Source of the DNA: a virus
Reading direction: 5' to 3' (one strand)
Length of the DNA stretch: 63,457 nt
Virus record (IMG/VR): IMGVR_UViG_3300001460_000024
Span: 4,403-67,859 of that record
The translations under genes and the position numbers were made by a program. Positions within the stretch are counted from its first letter, which is position 1. Each line of letters begins with the position of its first letter. Below are positions 42,387 to 51,473 of the stretch, piece after piece. Under the pieces are notes generated by a model. The model worked only from the letters and a program-made list of their open reading frames with translations, ran no database searches and was not told the DNA's origin.

Positions 42387-44105
42387 ATGGGTAATTTAAA
42401 AAATTTTAATTTTAATAAAATAGATGCTTTTCTGAGTAACAGTGAATATTACGATTTTTACTTAGCTCAAGATGAGTATATCGATTGTTGTATGTATGAT
42501 GATACGATAATATCTGGAAACTGTTTTGTTGTTCACTATGATTTCAATAAATCTGGTATATATTCAAGTGGAACAACATCTGCTGATACGATATATAGTT
42601 TAGTGACTTGGACTGGTGCAACAAATACAGGTTATTCGCTTAATACGTTTGGGTTAACAGGTATTGATAATGGATATGTAACATTCGATAAAACTAGTGG
42701 TGGCGCATCTAATAGTACATTATTATCAGCTTTAACAGGTACTACAATTGTTATACCCTCTGGTGACACAAGATTAGTTATGACAAGAGTTACGGGTGCT
42801 ACAGACCAATATGATTATCCAATAGATATTATTAGTGGGAACACAATAATAGGTGATTATAGTAGACTTTGTGGTGGCTTTTATCAAGGTTATTTTAAAT
42901 TGGATGGTTATTCTTATGAAGTTCTACCAACAAGAGTACCTAAAGCTTGGACAGCTGAATTTTGGTTAAATAAATCTGAAGATAATTGTACATTTAGTAC
43001 ACCAAGATTAAATGATGATTACCCTAATAATAAAGGTTTTTTCTTTTACATGGGTACTAGAGCAGAAAATAAATATTGGAATATATTTGAAGGATTAAAC
43101 ACTGGTTGCACAAGTGGTTGCACATCTACTAGCGCATGTACTGGAACAGTTACAACATTTTGTACAATACCAAAAGAAACGCAAATATCAATCAGTGGTG
43201 ATAGTGGTTATGCAATTCCGTTAAGTCCACCGCCATTAGAAATTAATGAAATAACAAATAATTTTCTTATTTATGGTAGAGCAGGTGGAAACAAATGTGG
43301 GAATTGTGGTCATGGATTAAGTGGTTATGGCGCAAAGACTGTATGTGATTTTACTGGTGGTAGTATAACGATTACTGGTTTTACACAACAAACAACTAAC
43401 ACTCAAAATCCATTTCTTATTTATGGTAGAGCAGGTGGGAACAAATGTGGGAATTGTGGTCATGTAGATAGTGGTTTTGGAAATAAAACTGTATGTGATT
43501 TTAGTGGTGTTACTTCTGACTTATTAGAGTTGGATAAAGATGCTGATATTTATGATAATGCAATTGGTTTTAGAATAAAAGATGATGGTAGTATTGGTTA
43601 TAGGGCATTAAAATTTACTGGATATTGTTCTGGAGAAACATATGTAACTGGTGTAACTGTTGAAGAGCAATATTCTTTGAGTGGTGTTGTAACTGATAAT
43701 ACTTGGGAACATATAGCGATAAGGTTTGTATTCCCAGAATATGATGAATGTCAACTTAAATATGGTAAAAAAAGAAAGGGTAGACTTATGTTTTATGTCA
43801 ATTCTAAGTTGAAATTTGTTGCTGAAGAGGTTGATGAATTTGTGGCTAGAAGACTCAACGAATATAAAGATAAGCAACTTGGTGTTCCGTTTAATTACAG
43901 TCTTGGTGGAGGTTCGCAAGGACTATTAGAGTCAATGACATTTGATGGACAAGACCCAGAAGATTTAGGGTTAATAATAGAACAAAATTTCGCTGGAACA
44001 TTTTATGGTGATATATCACAATTTAGATTTTATATATGTGATTTAAGTTGGTGTGATATTATAAATAACTATGACGTAGAAAAAACAAGGTACGGTAAAA
44101 TATAA
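42387..44105 (+). CDS. Receptor-binding-type protein with Cys-rich tandem repeat
   Basis: 572 residues. The fold looks like a concanavalin/LamG-type lectin (AWTAEFWLNKSEDN, then NTWEHIAIRFVFPE and FYGDISQFRFYICD), interrupted by a Cys/Thr-rich insert. That insert holds two copies of a ~31-residue block, FLIYGRAGGNKCGNCGH followed by KTVCDF, at about residues 293 and 343, each with CxxC plus H and a further C that could bind zinc. It starts 2 nt after the fibre gene stop, so it is translated with it and probably sits on the tail. Confidence 0.65.
   Translation: MGNLKNFNFNKIDAFLSNSEYYDFYLAQDEYIDCCMYDDTIISGNCFVVHYDFNKSGIYSSGTTSADTIYSLVTWTGATNTGYSLNTFGLTGIDNGYVTFDKTSGGASNSTLLSALTGTTIVIPSGDTRLVMTRVTGATDQYDYPIDIISGNTIIGDYSRLCGGFYQGYFKLDGYSYEVLPTRVPKAWTAEFWLNKSEDNCTFSTPRLNDDYPNNKGFFFYMGTRAENKYWNIFEGLNTGCTSGCTSTSACTGTVTTFCTIPKETQISISGDSGYAIPLSPPPLEINEITNNFLIYGRAGGNKCGNCGHGLSGYGAKTVCDFTGGSITITGFTQQTTNTQNPFLIYGRAGGNKCGNCGHVDSGFGNKTVCDFSGVTSDLLELDKDADIYDNAIGFRIKDDGSIGYRALKFTGYCSGETYVTGVTVEEQYSLSGVVTDNTWEHIAIRFVFPEYDECQLKYGKKRKGRLMFYVNSKLKFVAEEVDEFVARRLNEYKDKQLGVPFNYSLGGGSQGLLESMTFDGQDPEDLGLIIEQNFAGTFYGDISQFRFYICDLSWCDIINNYDVEKTRYGKI
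43262..43510 (+). repeat. Direct repeat encoding GNKCGNCGH blocks
   Basis: Two near-identical DNA copies of about 95 nt, beginning tttcttatttatggtagagc, run from about 43263 and 43413 with a 55-nt spacer. The near identity at silent positions indicates a recent duplication or gene conversion. Confidence 0.85.
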
Positions 44106-44116
44106 AAAATATAATC

Positions 44117-44491
44117 ATGAATTTTCATATTAATAAAAACGCAACATTACCAATATTAAAAATGGAATTAATAAAAGATGGTAGATATTCTTTTAGAGAA
44201 TTCCATGACAAATTACAAAACAGTAATATATATTTCTCAATGGCTGATATAGTTACTGGTATTAAGAAAATTGGTAAAAAACCAGCCAAATGTATTTTGA
44301 AATCAGAATATAATGGATGTGAAGATGAAGAATATTATATTTCATATCAATTTACAACCAAAGATACTTCAAAACCTGGGACTTATATTGGTAAGTTTAC
44401 TATAGAATTCTTAGATGGTTCTGGAACTCTTATTGTACCAATTAGAGAAGAACTAATTATAAATGTACTTGGTGGTGGTATAAAGAAGTAA
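44117..44491 (+). CDS. Small tail/baseplate-type protein, BppU-N-like
   Basis: 124 residues, all-beta. NATLPILKMELIKDGRYSF, FSMADIVTGIKKI and EYYISYQFTTKDTSKPGTY resemble the N-terminal domain of baseplate upper proteins that hook receptor-binding proteins to the tail. It lies 11 nt after the lectin-like gene, which supports that role. Identification is by pattern only. Confidence 0.5.
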   Translation: MNFHINKNATLPILKMELIKDGRYSFREFHDKLQNSNIYFSMADIVTGIKKIGKKPAKCILKSEYNGCEDEEYYISYQFTTKDTSKPGTYIGKFTIEFLDGSGTLIVPIREELIINVLGGGIKK

Positions 44492-44499
44492 CTTTGTTG

Positions 44500-44530
44500 T
44501 TGTTTTTTTACTTAATTTTTAGTTTATTTG
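44500..44530 (+). promoter_or_regulatory. Possible host-type promoter for DNA polymerase
   Basis: TTG (44500-44502), 20 nt, TTTATTTG (44523-44530), one mismatch from TAnnTTTG, 24 nt before the polymerase ATG. Confidence 0.4.
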
Positions 44531-44554
44531 TCTTTATAACTAAATTAATTTTAT

Positions 44555-47464
44555 ATGAAGAACACTGAATTAAATTTTGAAATAATTGAGAATTTTCTGC
44601 AAGGTAATAACCCTAAAAAATATGTTGTAGCTATTGAAAGTTCTTATCGTGATGGTTTCGTCTCTCTTATTGTTAATAACCCAAAAACAGGAAAAAAAAT
44701 TGAAAAACATAAATATAAACCATTTCTATGGATGAAACGTGAGGTGGCTGATATTATTTATGGTGGCAATAGATATAAAACCAAATCAGCCGCTAGAGAG
44801 TGTAAAATAAAGATAAAAGAAGTAGAAACCGCTAATTCAGAAGGAATAGTCCCAAAAAGACTAGAAAATGGCTATAAATACTTAGTTACTTGTGGTGGTT
44901 CATTTAGTAAAATGCTTAACTTTTTTAGGTTAGGTGGTATTGATATTTACGATGATGAGTATCGAAATTTATTTGTTGTTTTTACACCTGTAGAACAATT
45001 TATGATGCAATCGGGTATAAGACTGTTTAAGGGTTTTGAAGATTACACAGAATTACATAAATTGCAATTTGACCTTGAAACTGAAGGTTTAGAACCTAAA
45101 ACCAATGCTATATTCCAAATAGGAATTAAGGATAATCGTGGATTTGAAATTGTTTTAGAAACAAAAGGTGATTCACCCCTTGAAAGGCGAAAATCAGAAA
45201 GACAAAATATTAAAGATTTCTTTTCTGTGATAGCAGCTTTGACACCAGATGTTATAACTGAATATAATGGAGCAAACTTTGATTGGCCTTTTATAAAAAA
45301 ACGATGTGAAATATTAGATATAGATATAAGAAGAATAGCTAAAACATTGGATGATGAAAAAAATATTAGGTGGAGAGAAATGACACTTAAATTGGGTGGT
45401 GAACAACAAGAGTATGAACAAACAATTATGTGGGGATATAATATTTTAGATATTTCTCATTCAGTTAGAAAGGCTCAAGCTATAAATTCTAATATTAAAA
45501 AATGGTCTTTAAAATACATAACACAGTTTTCGGGAGTTGCTAAAAAGAATAGAGTTTATGTTCCAGGTGATATACTTAATAAAACATGGTTAGATTCATC
45601 AGATTACGCATTTAATGATACAGATGGTGATTGGTATAAGATAACTGAAGAAAAGCCCTTAAAAGAAGAATATGAGGTTGTTAAAGGTGATTATATTGTT
45701 CAAAGATACTTAATTGATGACCTTTGGGAAACAGAACAAGTTGATAATATATATAATCAAGCAGCTTATTTGGTAGCTAAATTGTTACCCACGACTTTTA
45801 TGCGAAGCTCTACTATGGGTACGGCAGGTCAATGGAAATTACTTATGGCAGCTTGGTCGTATGAAAATGGCTTGGCAATACCAAGTTTAGCACCTAAGAA
45901 AAAATTTACAGGTGGTTTGTCAAGGCTTTTGGAAGTTGGTTATGCAGTAAATGTTATTAAACTTGATTTTGCAGCACTATACCCAAAAACACAATTAACA
46001 CATAAAATATTCCCATCACTTGATATATCTGGTGTTATGGAATATCTTTTAACTTATATCGTAGATAAAAGAGATGAATTTAAGTTCTTAACTGGTACAC
46101 ATAAAAAAGAAGCAAAAAAACTTCTTGATATGTTAGAAAAGTACATGGATAGACTTGATGAAGAAAGGATAGAAAATGGTAATAAGATGATTTCTAAAGA
46201 AAAAAAGTTATCATCCGATTTTGATAAAAAGCAATTACCATTAAAAATATTTGCTAACTCGTTTTTCGGTGCATATGGTGCTCCTTATATATTCAATTGG
46301 GGTGATACTGATTGTGCAGAAGAAACAACGTGTAGAGGTAGGCAATACTTAAGGTTAATGGTTAGGCATTTTACAGAAAAATATGGGTTTAGAGCGTTAG
46401 TTATGGATACCGATGGTGCTAACTTTGCTATTCCAGAAAACATTGATTCTGTTAAATACACTTGTAAATCTACTCATTGGAAAACTAAAAAATATGAAGA
46501 GGGTCAAGTGTTAACAGGTCTTGATGCTGTATTAGCTGAATTCAATGAAGAGTATATGATTGGTAGAATGGGATTAGATATTGATGATATATGTGAATCA
46601 ACTATAAATTTCGCTAGAAAAAATTATGCTAACTTAATCGATGGAAAAGTTAAATTAGTTGGTAATACTGTTAAATCAAAAGCAATGCCTGTGTATATTG
46701 AAGAATTTTTAAATACAGCCGTTAGATATTTATTAGATGGTAAAGGGTATGAATTTATTAAATACTATTATGAATATGTAGATAAGATTTATAATTATAA
46801 GATACCTGTTGCAAAAATAGGTTCTAAATCAAAAGTTAAAATGTTACCAATTTATTATACTAATGTATATTGTAAACAAAAAAATAAAGCTGGTAATTAT
46901 AAATCAAGACAAGCGCACATGGAGTTAATATTAAAACTTGGTTTAAATGTTAATTTAGGTGATGTGATTTATTATGTAAATACTGGTACTGCTAAATCAC
47001 ATAGTGACATCAAAGCTATAAAAGATGAAAGTGGTGAAGTTTGTGAGATAAAATTTAACTGCAAGTTGATACCACAATCACAATTAGAAACAAATCCAGA
47101 CTTAATAAATACAGAATATAATGTCGCTAAGTATTTAGATGCGTTTAATAAAAGAATCAAACCATTATTAGTTTGTTTTGACCCAGATATTAGAGGTAGT
47201 ATTATTACAAACGTATATAAGGATAAAAAGACTAAGGTGCTTAAGCTAGAGGATAGAAGTGTATTTTCAAGGTCTCAATGTGAACTTACAGCAGGTAAGC
47301 CATTTGAAGAAACAGACCAAGATACTTATGAAGCTCTTATGATGTTTGAACATAAGGAAATAAGATTTTGGGATTCAGTTAATAAGATTCCAAATAATAT
47401 TGAAGAAGCTGAATGGGAAGAAATAAGAAGTGATTGGAAAGAAAAAGAAACTACTAGCATTTAA
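44555..47464 (+). CDS. 43: DNA polymerase, family B, gp43-like
   Basis: Replicative polymerase with proofreading, 969 residues (T4 gp43 is 898). Exonuclease motifs: FDLETEGL (Exo I), EYNGANFDWPF (Exo II), RYLIDDLWE (Exo III, Y-x3-D). Polymerase motifs: KLDFAALYPKTQ (motif A), KIFANSFFGAYGAP (motif B) and MDTDGANF (motif C, DTDG where most enzymes have DTDS). The start MKNTELNFEIIENF follows a possible host-type promoter. A terminator follows 11 nt after the stop. Confidence 0.95.
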   Translation: MKNTELNFEIIENFLQGNNPKKYVVAIESSYRDGFVSLIVNNPKTGKKIEKHKYKPFLWMKREVADIIYGGNRYKTKSAARECKIKIKEVETANSEGIVPKRLENGYKYLVTCGGSFSKMLNFFRLGGIDIYDDEYRNLFVVFTPVEQFMMQSGIRLFKGFEDYTELHKLQFDLETEGLEPKTNAIFQIGIKDNRGFEIVLETKGDSPLERRKSERQNIKDFFSVIAALTPDVITEYNGANFDWPFIKKRCEILDIDIRRIAKTLDDEKNIRWREMTLKLGGEQQEYEQTIMWGYNILDISHSVRKAQAINSNIKKWSLKYITQFSGVAKKNRVYVPGDILNKTWLDSSDYAFNDTDGDWYKITEEKPLKEEYEVVKGDYIVQRYLIDDLWETEQVDNIYNQAAYLVAKLLPTTFMRSSTMGTAGQWKLLMAAWSYENGLAIPSLAPKKKFTGGLSRLLEVGYAVNVIKLDFAALYPKTQLTHKIFPSLDISGVMEYLLTYIVDKRDEFKFLTGTHKKEAKKLLDMLEKYMDRLDEERIENGNKMISKEKKLSSDFDKKQLPLKIFANSFFGAYGAPYIFNWGDTDCAEETTCRGRQYLRLMVRHFTEKYGFRALVMDTDGANFAIPENIDSVKYTCKSTHWKTKKYEEGQVLTGLDAVLAEFNEEYMIGRMGLDIDDICESTINFARKNYANLIDGKVKLVGNTVKSKAMPVYIEEFLNTAVRYLLDGKGYEFIKYYYEYVDKIYNYKIPVAKIGSKSKVKMLPIYYTNVYCKQKNKAGNYKSRQAHMELILKLGLNVNLGDVIYYVNTGTAKSHSDIKAIKDESGEVCEIKFNCKLIPQSQLETNPDLINTEYNVAKYLDAFNKRIKPLLVCFDPDIRGSIITNVYKDKKTKVLKLEDRSVFSRSQCELTAGKPFEETDQDTYEALMMFEHKEIRFWDSVNKIPNNIEEAEWEEIRSDWKEKETTSI

Positions 47465-47475
47465 AATATTTAGTT

Positions 47476-47502
47476 AAAATGGGGGGGGGTATCCCCCATT
47501 TT
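47476..47502. terminator. Bidirectional terminator with a G9 run
   Basis: AAAATGGGGG (47476-47485) pairs with CCCCCATTTT (47493-47502) around a 7-nt loop, with T-rich sequence on both sides. It lies between the converging polymerase and neck-like genes. Nine consecutive G in such an AT-rich genome are notable and may vary in length. Confidence 0.85.
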
Positions 47503-48654
47503 TTATTTTATAAAGAATCCTAATGGACGAAAACGAAGACTCTTATTTAAGAATTCAGCCTCAGTTGCCCCTCTTTCTAATTGTTTAGTTGAGGATAGTC
47601 TTTCAAGTCTAGTGTCAAGTCTTTCAAGTATTATTTTTCTTTCATCGTTTCCCTCTGATAATAATGAGTCATAATCCATCGTTCTTTCAGCTTCTGGGGG
47701 ACCTACGATACCACCAAATTTACCTCTGGTTCTACCTAATGCTCTCTTTGCTTCGGCAACAAACAATTGTCTTACTAAGGCTTTTGTTGGTTCGTTAAAT
47801 GTTGAAAAATCTAACTTTGCTAATGGAACTTCATTTGGTAATTTTATAATATCTGGATTGTCTTTTCTACAATCATCAACGTTACCTGGATTAGTGTCAT
47901 AATAGTGATACCATACTTGACATCCAGTCATATTTACTGAACTGCCTGCACCACCTATCCCATGACCAAAAGAAAGTTTAGAACCTGGGGTGCTTATAAG
48001 ATGTAGTAATCTTGTTCCGTTTGGACCAGCTGTTAATTTGTATACTAATTCGCTTCGTAGAATTCTATTTTTTAAATTTAAATCAGAAGCTGTTAATAAT
48101 ATATCATAAGCTGGTGAAATATAATAACCTCCACCACCACCAAATCCATATCCACCACCACCAGCACCACCAGAACTACCTAGTTGACCAAATCCACCAC
48201 CAAATCCATAATCTATACCGCCATAATTAGCAAAAAGAGCCATTTGTGTAGTAGGTGGTGTAATCCAAAGAACTTCATTTACTTCTCTACCTGCTGGTAT
48301 TTCATAAACTTGTCTTCCAGATTCTAAAGTAAGATAATCTTTTTTTAGTTCCCATGGACCTCTCGCCTGTAAACCAACTTGTTTAGAATAAGCATATGTG
48401 TATTGTGTCATGAAATCAAAATCTCTAACACTCAAAGCAAATGCAAAATCAGTTGTATTTATATTTTTACCTAATAATGATTGCCATTGATGTTCTATGA
48501 GCCATTCTTGTACATATTGCGCATAATCTTCTATTGATATATCTAATAGTACACATAACATATCATCTGTCAATTCGACTTGTCTCAGTGGAGCACCCAT
48601 TGAGACTCTAAATTGTTCAAATATTCTTTGTTTGTCTTCGTTACTTACTGGCAT
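47503..48654 (-). CDS. Putative neck protein, gp13-like
   Basis: 383 residues. The N-terminus (VELTDDMLCVLLDISIEDYA, then VQEWLIEHQWQ) resembles the helical start of T4-like neck/head completion proteins. A central Gly/Tyr-rich loop (GGAGGGGYGFGGGGGYY, about 165-181) is followed by VWYHYYDTNP and a conserved-looking C-terminal region (LVRQLFVAEAKRALGRTRGK). The assignment to gp13 is tentative, helped by gp14- and gp15-like genes starting at 50940. A late motif is found 16 nt upstream. Confidence 0.5.
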   Translation of the reverse strand: MPVSNEDKQRIFEQFRVSMGAPLRQVELTDDMLCVLLDISIEDYAQYVQEWLIEHQWQSLLGKNINTTDFAFALSVRDFDFMTQYTYAYSKQVGLQARGPWELKKDYLTLESGRQVYEIPAGREVNEVLWITPPTTQMALFANYGGIDYGFGGGFGQLGSSGGAGGGGYGFGGGGGYYISPAYDILLTASDLNLKNRILRSELVYKLTAGPNGTRLLHLISTPGSKLSFGHGIGGAGSSVNMTGCQVWYHYYDTNPGNVDDCRKDNPDIIKLPNEVPLAKLDFSTFNEPTKALVRQLFVAEAKRALGRTRGKFGGIVGPPEAERTMDYDSLLSEGNDERKIILERLDTRLERLSSTKQLERGATEAEFLNKSLRFRPLGFFIK

Positions 48655-48670
48655 AATATTAAGTTTATTT

Positions 48671-48678
48671 ATAAATAT
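48671..48678 (-). promoter_or_regulatory. Candidate late promoter motif ATATTTAT
   Basis: On the minus strand ATATTTATAAATAAAC, 16 nt before the ATG of the neck-like gene at 48654. Confidence 0.48.
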
Positions 48679-48701
48679 CTAATTTTATATAAAACTTATT
48701 A

Positions 48702-48968
48702 TTATTTCAAAAATTTTAGTGTAGTTTGGTAAGCTTCTTTTATTGATTTAAAACTATTTTCTGGGGATAATAGTGTATTATTGACTAAAATAATGGGTAC
48801 ACTATCAGTTTGACCTATTTCCATGATTTTTTCAGTTTCTTCAGCGTTTTCATCTAAATCAACATCTATGTAATAATATTCTATATTATGTTTATCGTAC
48901 ATTTCCATAAGTTCTTTACAATATGGGCACCCTTCAAAACCATAAACCCTAATTCTATTCATAATCAT
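48702..48968 (-). CDS. Glutaredoxin
   Basis: 88 residues from the ATG at 48968; ATG 48962 is an equally good start. VYGFEGCPYCKELMEMY carries the CPYC redox site, and DSVPII is the cis-proline loop that holds glutathione. It would reduce ribonucleotide reductase or other thiol enzymes. The gene start overlaps the end of the helicase gene, so it is translated from the same early-type transcript. Confidence 0.9.
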   Translation of the reverse strand: MIMNRIRVYGFEGCPYCKELMEMYDKHNIEYYYIDVDLDENAEETEKIMEIGQTDSVPIILVNNTLLSPENSFKSIKEAYQTTLKFLK

Positions 48969-50823
48969 CAATTATTTCATTAAGCATTATTTCCGTAGCG
49001 GTATCCTTATTTATACCCTTTTCCCCCATTATGGTTTTTATTATTTGTTTTTTCTTTTGTACGGTATTCCACATTATAGTAGCAATGTTATTAAATTTAT
49101 TACTGTATAATTGATAATAAACAGTTACATTGTTTTGTTGTCCTATTCTATAGCTTCTATCTTCACATTGTTCATTATCACCTGGAACCCAAGAAAAAGA
49201 ATTAAACACAACGTAATTTGCTTCAGTAAGTGTTATTCCTACACCAGCTGATTTTACATTACCAACAAAAACTTTTATTTTGTCATCGTTTTGAAAAGAA
49301 TCTACTGATTTTTGTTTATTTTTATCATTCATCCCTCCATAGTGAATCACAGATTTTTTACCAAAATGAGAATCTAAAGCCATTAATTCATCTGTAAAAT
49401 TTGTAAATATAATAACTTTATTACCTTGTTCTAGTATATTTTCAACTAGTGCTATGGTGTTTGGAATAGTCTCCATAGCAACAAATTTTCTTAAAAGACC
49501 TAATTCAACCATATCTCTTGGTGGCGAACCTTTTTTCTTTAATATTTTTCTTTCTTCTAAATAGTTTTCCCAAAGGGTTTCATAATCTCTTAGTTGTCTA
49601 TTATTAAATTTATTGTATATAGGAACTATAGTTTTTTCTGGCATATCAGAAATTTCAGTTTTTAATCTTCTTTTAAAAACGTTTTTTGTTTTCATTGCCA
49701 GTTCTTCTAGATTTGATGCACCATTGGTTAACCATATCTTTTTTCTATAGCCATTTTTTAAAGTTTTGGTTATTTGTTTAGCTTCGCAATATCTTGTTAC
49801 ATAATACTTCCAGTTATCAGTTATTGGTGATTTAATCAATTTTAATAAATTATAATAATCCATTGGTCTATTAGCTACAGGTGTACCTGTTAATAACCAA
49901 ACTCTATCAGTATTATAGTTGGTGCATAAATCTTTCATTATTGAACCTCTTATACTATTCCTGTTTTTTAGAAAATGAGCTTCATCCATAATTATTAAGT
50001 CAAAATTAGCCTTAACTATGTGTTGATTATCCCAACATATATCTTCTTCTTTTATATTTTTTCCAGGTATCTCATGAAAGTTTTTAAGTATATCGTAATT
50101 AATGATTGTGAATTTTGCTTCACTCCATCTCTTACCTTCTACAATAGCTGTATCTTTATATTGAAAATAGTGAATTTCTCTTTCCCAGTTTATCTTAAGT
50201 GAAGATGGACAAACAATAAGTATTTTTTTTGCTCCAGATTCTAATGCTGCAATTATGGATTGATATGTCTTGCCCAACCCCATATCATCAGCTAGAATAC
50301 AACCTTTTTTAGATAGTAAAAATTTTATACCTTCTTTTTGGTGTTCATAAGGTGTTCTGCCGATTGTACCATCTTTTAGTTTAAATGTATCTAACTTTTG
50401 ATATTTTTCAAAGTCTACTTTAATATCTATTTCTTCATTATATGGGTCATCTAATACTTGTGTTTTAGGTATGAAGTACATACCAGATTTTTCTTGGTTT
50501 CTTTTTAACTTTCCATATACATGGTAAGTTTTTTCGGTTTCACCTAATATATATTCAAATAATATTCTTTCTGGAACGAAAGATAAATTTTCTTGGGTTT
50601 TTAGTTGGCCACCTAAATAATCACTTATGTGTATAACTTTATTTACAAACACAGGTTCTTTATCATGATTTATCATGATGTACTTTGTTTGGTTATCTGT
50701 TAGTGAAAAAGATTTATTTTTTAAAAAATTACTTTTTAGTTTTTTTAAATATGGGTTTTTACCTTCATATTTTTCTAATAAATCTAATGCACCTCTACCT
50801 TGTATATTTTCCAAATTTAACAA
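48955..50823 (-). CDS. SNF2-type DNA helicase / translocase
   Basis: 622 residues with a TTG start (no ATG until residue 50). DDMGLGKT at 179-186 is motif I, IIMDEAHFLKN motif II (DEAH), LTGTPVANRP motif III and QCEDRSYRIGQQNNV motif VI, all of the SNF2 type, near SMARCAL1-like enzymes. The N-terminal ~150 residues are unassigned. Such proteins remodel forks or recombination intermediates, like T4 UvsW. A clear host-type promoter lies 35 nt upstream. Confidence 0.9.
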   Translation of the reverse strand: MLNLENIQGRGALDLLEKYEGKNPYLKKLKSNFLKNKSFSLTDNQTKYIMINHDKEPVFVNKVIHISDYLGGQLKTQENLSFVPERILFEYILGETEKTYHVYGKLKRNQEKSGMYFIPKTQVLDDPYNEEIDIKVDFEKYQKLDTFKLKDGTIGRTPYEHQKEGIKFLLSKKGCILADDMGLGKTYQSIIAALESGAKKILIVCPSSLKINWEREIHYFQYKDTAIVEGKRWSEAKFTIINYDILKNFHEIPGKNIKEEDICWDNQHIVKANFDLIIMDEAHFLKNRNSIRGSIMKDLCTNYNTDRVWLLTGTPVANRPMDYYNLLKLIKSPITDNWKYYVTRYCEAKQITKTLKNGYRKKIWLTNGASNLEELAMKTKNVFKRRLKTEISDMPEKTIVPIYNKFNNRQLRDYETLWENYLEERKILKKKGSPPRDMVELGLLRKFVAMETIPNTIALVENILEQGNKVIIFTNFTDELMALDSHFGKKSVIHYGGMNDKNKQKSVDSFQNDDKIKVFVGNVKSAGVGITLTEANYVVFNSFSWVPGDNEQCEDRSYRIGQQNNVTVYYQLYSNKFNNIATIMWNTVQKKKQIIKTIMGEKGINKDTATEIMLNEIIDDYE

Positions 50824-50857
50824 ATTAAAAAAGTTAAAAAATAGTATTATATATATA

Positions 50858-50887
50858 CAAATATAGGTAATAATTGATAAAAATCAA
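50858..50887 (-). promoter_or_regulatory. Bacteroidota-type promoter for the helicase gene
   Basis: On the minus strand TTG (50887-50885), 19 nt, TATATTTG (50865-50858): both elements match the Bacteroidota primary sigma consensus. It serves helicase and glutaredoxin. Confidence 0.7.
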
Positions 50888-50916
50888 CACTTAACGACTA
50901 ATTTATATTATTGTAA

Positions 50917-50924
50917 ATATTTAT
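50917..50924 (+). promoter_or_regulatory. Candidate late promoter motif ATATTTAT
   Basis: ATATTTATTAAAAAAC lies 15 nt before the ATG at 50940, back to back with the host-type helicase promoter, so this short gap would hold one promoter of each class. Confidence 0.5.
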
Positions 50925-50939
50925 TAAAAAACAAGTATT

Positions 50940-51461
50940 ATGCCTAATAAACGTATACCAATAAATAGGGTTAACAAATTTTTTTCAGAAGAAGACTTTA
51001 TATTAGAACAACAAATGGGTCGTGAGGCTATTGAGGGTGATGGAAACTTTGTTGTAGTTTTATATAGGGTTGATAGAAATATGACATCATCAGACGATAT
51101 TTATGGTGAAGCAAGAAAAGATGAAATAAGATTTTTTCCCCCAGTTGAATTAAGAGTCATACCCATACTTGGTGAACCCGAAAATAAAGCATATAACAGT
51201 GGTGCTGGTTCTGTTAGATATTTACAAGATGGGCAATTGACGTTTGGTATATACGATGCTCAATTAAATGACTTAGACACTGCACTTAGTTATGGTGATT
51301 ATATTGCTTATGCTGTTACAGAACAAGAAGTTAGGTATTTTACAGTTGTTAATGATGGTGTTAAAAATTACGATAACAAACATACAATAATGGGGTATAA
51401 AGGTGCTTTTAGGACTGTTACTTGTGCGCCTGTTGATGAAAATGAATTTAGAGGATTTTAA
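50940..51461 (+). CDS. Putative head-tail connector/neck protein, gp14-like
   Basis: 173 residues. VVVLYRVDRNMTSSDDIYGE, RFFPPVELRVIP and YGDYIAYAVTEQEVRYFTV follow a pattern I associate with neck proteins of T4-like phages, followed by HTIMGYKGAFRTVTCAPVDE. It is shorter than T4 gp14 (256). The order neck-like, tail completion, sheath supports the call. Confidence 0.45.
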   Translation: MPNKRIPINRVNKFFSEEDFILEQQMGREAIEGDGNFVVVLYRVDRNMTSSDDIYGEARKDEIRFFPPVELRVIPILGEPENKAYNSGAGSVRYLQDGQLTFGIYDAQLNDLDTALSYGDYIAYAVTEQEVRYFTVVNDGVKNYDNKHTIMGYKGAFRTVTCAPVDENEFRGF

Positions 51462-51473
51462 AAAATAAAAATT

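Noticed and set aside
47481-47489. G9 homopolymer as a quadruplex or frameshift signal
   Set aside because: It lies outside coding sequence and is explained by the terminator stem; length may be a sequencing uncertainty.
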